In this document: positions 61,874 to 64,000 of the stretch, piece by piece | Layout: each line of letters begins with the position of its first letter | Position numbering within the stretch: the stretch's first letter is position 1 | Source of the DNA: DASYKT01 sp963718105 | GTDB taxonomy: Bacteria; Acidobacteriota; Blastocatellia; Pyrinomonadales; Pyrinomonadaceae | Direction of reading: 5' to 3' | Length of the DNA stretch: 64,000 bases | NCBI GenBank assembly: GCA_963718105.1 | Contig: OY970352.1 | Span: forward strand, 1,736,001 to 1,800,000 | The notes under the pieces: generated by a model | Database searches by the model: none | What the model saw: only the letters and a program-made list of their open reading frames with translations | What the model was told of the DNA's origin: nothing | Position numbers and translations under genes: made by a program

Positions 61874-63220
61874 ATGTCAATGCCATTGGTAGCGATCATC
61901 GGACGCCCGAATGTGGGCAAGTCCACTTTTTTCAATAAGCTGGTAGGGACGCGTAAAGCGATCGTCGGTGATGAGCCGGGGATCACGCGCGACCGGATGT
62001 ACGGGCGTGTCGAATGGCAGGACAAGACTTTTTCGCTGGTAGATACGGGCGGCATCGTGCCCGATGATGAAGCGATCATTCCCGCCAATATCTTCAAACA
62101 GGCCTCGGTGGCGATCGCTGAAGCGCAGGCGCTGGTCTGGGTGGTGGATGCCCGCGCCGGCATCACGCCGCTCGATGAAGAGCTCGCCATTCACCTGCGC
62201 AACACAGGCAAGCCCGTGCTGGTGGCGGCCAACAAAACCGAATCGCAAAAGGTCGAGGCCGAAGCCGGGGAATTTCACCAGTTCGGATTCGATATCTTTC
62301 CCGTCTCAGCCGAACACGGCAACGGGATCGGCGACCTGCTCGACGATCTGCTCAAAGAGCTGAAATTTTCCGAAGAGCCGGAAGAAGAAAAAGAGCGCCC
62401 GATCAGAGTGGCCATCATCGGCCGCCCGAATGTCGGAAAATCTTCGCTGGTAAATAAGCTGCTGGGTGAAGAGCGCGTGATCGTTTCGCCGATTGCCGGC
62501 ACGACGCGCGATGCGATCGATACCGAATTGACCGTTGACGGGCAGAAGTTTTTGCTGATCGATACCGCCGGTATCCGCCGCAAGGGCAAGACGACCGAGA
62601 TGGCGGAAAAGCTATCGGTGATCATGGCGCGGAAATCTCTGGAACGCGCGGACGTGGCGATAATTTTGATCGACGCGGATGAAGGCGTGACGCACCTGGA
62701 CGCATCGATCGCCGGTTACGCCGTCGATGAGGGTTGTAGTATTATAATCGCCGTCAATAAATGGGATGTGCTGGAAGATAAAGAAACCAACACGGCCCAT
62801 TATTATGAAAAAGACCTGCGCGAGAAAATGAAGTTTTTGGATTTTGCCCCGGTCGTGACCATCTCCGCATTAAGCGGCCAGCGCATAGTCAAACTGCTGC
62901 CGCTGGCGGCGAAAGCCCGCGAAGCGCGCAACCAGCGTATCCCGACCTCAAAGCTGAACGCATTTTTTGAACGCAACTTGAAACAGCCGCATAGCGCTTC
63001 GGCGCCGGGCAAGGGCACCGCGGTGGGCCTGCACGTGCAGTACATGACCCAGGCCGGGGTCAGGCCGCCGACATTCGTGATCTTTACGTCGGGCGGGGGA
63101 AAAGCAGGATTGCACTTTTCGTATCTGAGATATATCGAAAATCGCCTGCGCGATGAGTTTGAATTTTTCGCTTCGCCGCTGAAGCTGGTGGAAAGGCACA
63201 AGGGCCGGAAGAAGAAATAG
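61874..63220 (+). CDS. der: ribosome-assembly GTPase Der (EngA)
   Basis: 448 residues with two tandem GTPase domains and a KH-like C-terminal domain. Domain 1: GRPNVGKSTFFNKL (G1), DTGG (G3), NKTE (G4). Domain 2: GRPNVGKSSLVNKL, DTAG, NKWD. The first G4 motif ends in Glu rather than the usual Asp, worth noting. The C-terminal domain (RIPTSKLNAFFERNLKQPHS, GLHVQYMTQAGVRPPTFVIF) ends in a Lys/Arg-rich tail. Der helps 50S subunit maturation. It is an isolated gene in this window. Confidence 0.97.
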   Translation: MSMPLVAIIGRPNVGKSTFFNKLVGTRKAIVGDEPGITRDRMYGRVEWQDKTFSLVDTGGIVPDDEAIIPANIFKQASVAIAEAQALVWVVDARAGITPLDEELAIHLRNTGKPVLVAANKTESQKVEAEAGEFHQFGFDIFPVSAEHGNGIGDLLDDLLKELKFSEEPEEEKERPIRVAIIGRPNVGKSSLVNKLLGEERVIVSPIAGTTRDAIDTELTVDGQKFLLIDTAGIRRKGKTTEMAEKLSVIMARKSLERADVAIILIDADEGVTHLDASIAGYAVDEGCSIIIAVNKWDVLEDKETNTAHYYEKDLREKMKFLDFAPVVTISALSGQRIVKLLPLAAKAREARNQRIPTSKLNAFFERNLKQPHSASAPGKGTAVGLHVQYMTQAGVRPPTFVIFTSGGGKAGLHFSYLRYIENRLRDEFEFFASPLKLVERHKGRKKK

Positions 63221-63265
63221 AAAGCAGGGATCAGGTTGTTAAAAGTTGCGGCGCTATCTCAAAAA

Positions 63266-63354
63266 CCATTCGGAATAGATGATAACTGGTAGATGATAGA
63301 GGATAGATCGAATCTTTCAGTTATCAGTTATCATCTTTTATCTATTCCGAATGG
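63266..63354. repeat. family E hairpin
   Basis: CCATTCGGAATAGATGATAA at 63266 is mirrored by ATCTTTTATCTATTCCGAATGG in part, ending at 63354, with inner AACTG / CAGTT pairing. It is more diverged than the 57329 copy. Confidence 0.7.
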
Positions 63355-63405
63355 TAGTGCGAACCCGGCGCCACGGTTTTAGGATACTGTCGAAAAATAG
63401 GAATA

Positions 63406-64000
63406 GTGGAAATTGCTTTACTTTTAATTAGAGTTTTTCTCGCCGCGGTATTTTTTATCGCCGGCGGCGCGAAGCTGTACGACCTGGAAGGCTCGGAAAA
63501 AGCGGCGGGGGATTTTGGTGTTCCCGAAAGCCTGGCAAAACCCGTCGGGATAATTTTACCGCTGGCGGAAATTGCGATCGCGGTACTGCTGCTGCCTTTG
63601 GGTACGGCCTGGTACGGCGGGATCGCCGCGCTGGTGCTGCTCACGGTCTTTACCATCGGGATGTCGGTGCAGATGGCAAAGGGGCAAACGCCAGATTGTC
63701 ATTGCTTCGGCCAGATATATTCCGAACCCGTCGGCAAGAAAAGTATTCTCAGAAATGTTTTCCTGATGCTGGCCGCCGCCGTTTTGGTCATCGCCGGACG
63801 CGTTTCACCCGGCCAGAGCGTGACGGATCTGATCTCCGATCGGGCCAGCCGTGAATATCTCATATCTTTGATCGGTGTTTTGGCGATTGCGCTGGTTTTC
63901 AGTTTGCTGGCGAAGCAGCGTGAGATGTCGGCAAAGCTGTTGGAGATGCAGCAGGAGATCGACACTTTGCAGTTGGTTAACGAAGCAGCGGCAACGGCTA
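63406..64000 (+). CDS. MauE/DoxX-like membrane protein, 3' truncated by window edge
   Basis: GTG 63406 is the only usable start after an in-frame stop at 63355. About 198 residues are visible, with helices IALLLIRVFLAAVFFIAGGA, VGIILPLAEIAIAVLLLPLG, GIAALVLLTVFTIGMSVQM, and a later LMLAAAVLVIAG. The motif PDCHCFG is typical of the MauE/DoxX group (usually DCxCFG), which is linked to disulfide or periplasmic redox chemistry and is often adjacent to a thioredoxin-like protein. A C-terminal coiled-coil stretch begins before the edge (KQREMSAKLLEMQQEIDTLQ). Confidence 0.82.
   Translation, partial: MEIALLLIRVFLAAVFFIAGGAKLYDLEGSEKAAGDFGVPESLAKPVGIILPLAEIAIAVLLLPLGTAWYGGIAALVLLTVFTIGMSVQMAKGQTPDCHCFGQIYSEPVGKKSILRNVFLMLAAAVLVIAGRVSPGQSVTDLISDRASREYLISLIGVLAIALVFSLLAKQREMSAKLLEMQQEIDTLQLVNEAAATA

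Overview
The window looks like the chromosome of an Acidobacteriota bacterium, probably class Blastocatellia (Pyrinomonadales-like). This is inferred from the mix of many secreted peptidases (M13, M61-like, S9), a very large alpha-2-macroglobulin, CarboxypepD_reg-type secreted proteins, YscW/SYLF, BON and SH3 envelope proteins, and single unlinked housekeeping genes (purH, typA, der, trmL, kdsD). No rRNA or tRNA gene was recognised. Both ends cut through genes: a secreted amidohydrolase on the left (minus strand) and a MauE-type membrane protein on the right (plus strand).

Layout. 1-5.7 kb: amidohydrolase, M13 peptidase, SnoaL-like protein, purH. 5.8-8.1 kb: a possible 25-residue membrane peptide, two tandem receiver-only response regulators and a Crp/Fnr regulator. 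8.3-17.5 kb: M61-like protease, SH3 lipoprotein, Smr protein, a RAYT-type transposase beside an array of its presumed repeat, several hypotheticals, and two sugar-nucleotide epimerase-type enzymes (one a clear UDP-glucuronate decarboxylase). 17.5-25.9 kb: S9 peptidase, class C acid phosphatase, hypothetical secreted proteins, SYLF protein, and a SufR-like regulator facing a DoxX protein across a perfect palindrome. 26-35 kb: MATE exporter, an unassigned 1,263-residue protein with a C-terminal PD-(D/E)XK-like motif, typA, and a serine hydrolase. 35-41 kb: BON protein, lipoprotein/membrane pair, RelE/Phd-type toxin-antitoxin pair, trmL, and PspA with a coiled-coil membrane partner. 41.6-48 kb: alpha-2-macroglobulin. 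48-56.3 kb: secreted protein, a TPR-sulfotransferase beside a bifunctional PAPS synthase, kdsD and hypotheticals. 56.4-64 kb: a DUF6958-like/membrane pair, two paralogous secreted proteins with a shared N-terminal domain but different C-terminal repeat modules (one frameshifted), der, and the MauE-type gene.

The most striking overall feature is the intergenic DNA. Nearly every gap is filled with long inverted repeats from at least seven sequence families. One family (core ACGCGACAGTTATGGAGCGT) flanks the RAYT transposase on both sides, forms a tandem array directly upstream of it, and recurs as paired inverted copies across the window. That is the architecture of a REP/REPIN-RAYT system. Several apparent ORF extensions are only read-through of these repeats, so start codons were moved inward where a better Shine-Dalgarno or domain boundary supported it.

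Functional links seen: ATP sulfurylase-APS kinase makes PAPS, the co-substrate of the adjacent sulfotransferase. The two epimerase-type genes, the decarboxylase and kdsD fit envelope polysaccharide synthesis. PspA and its neighbour, the A2M protein and the BON, SYLF and SH3 proteins fit envelope protection. The leading candidate for an undescribed system is the lone AT-rich 1,263-residue gene at 27.6-31.4 kb, followed by the REPIN-RAYT system.
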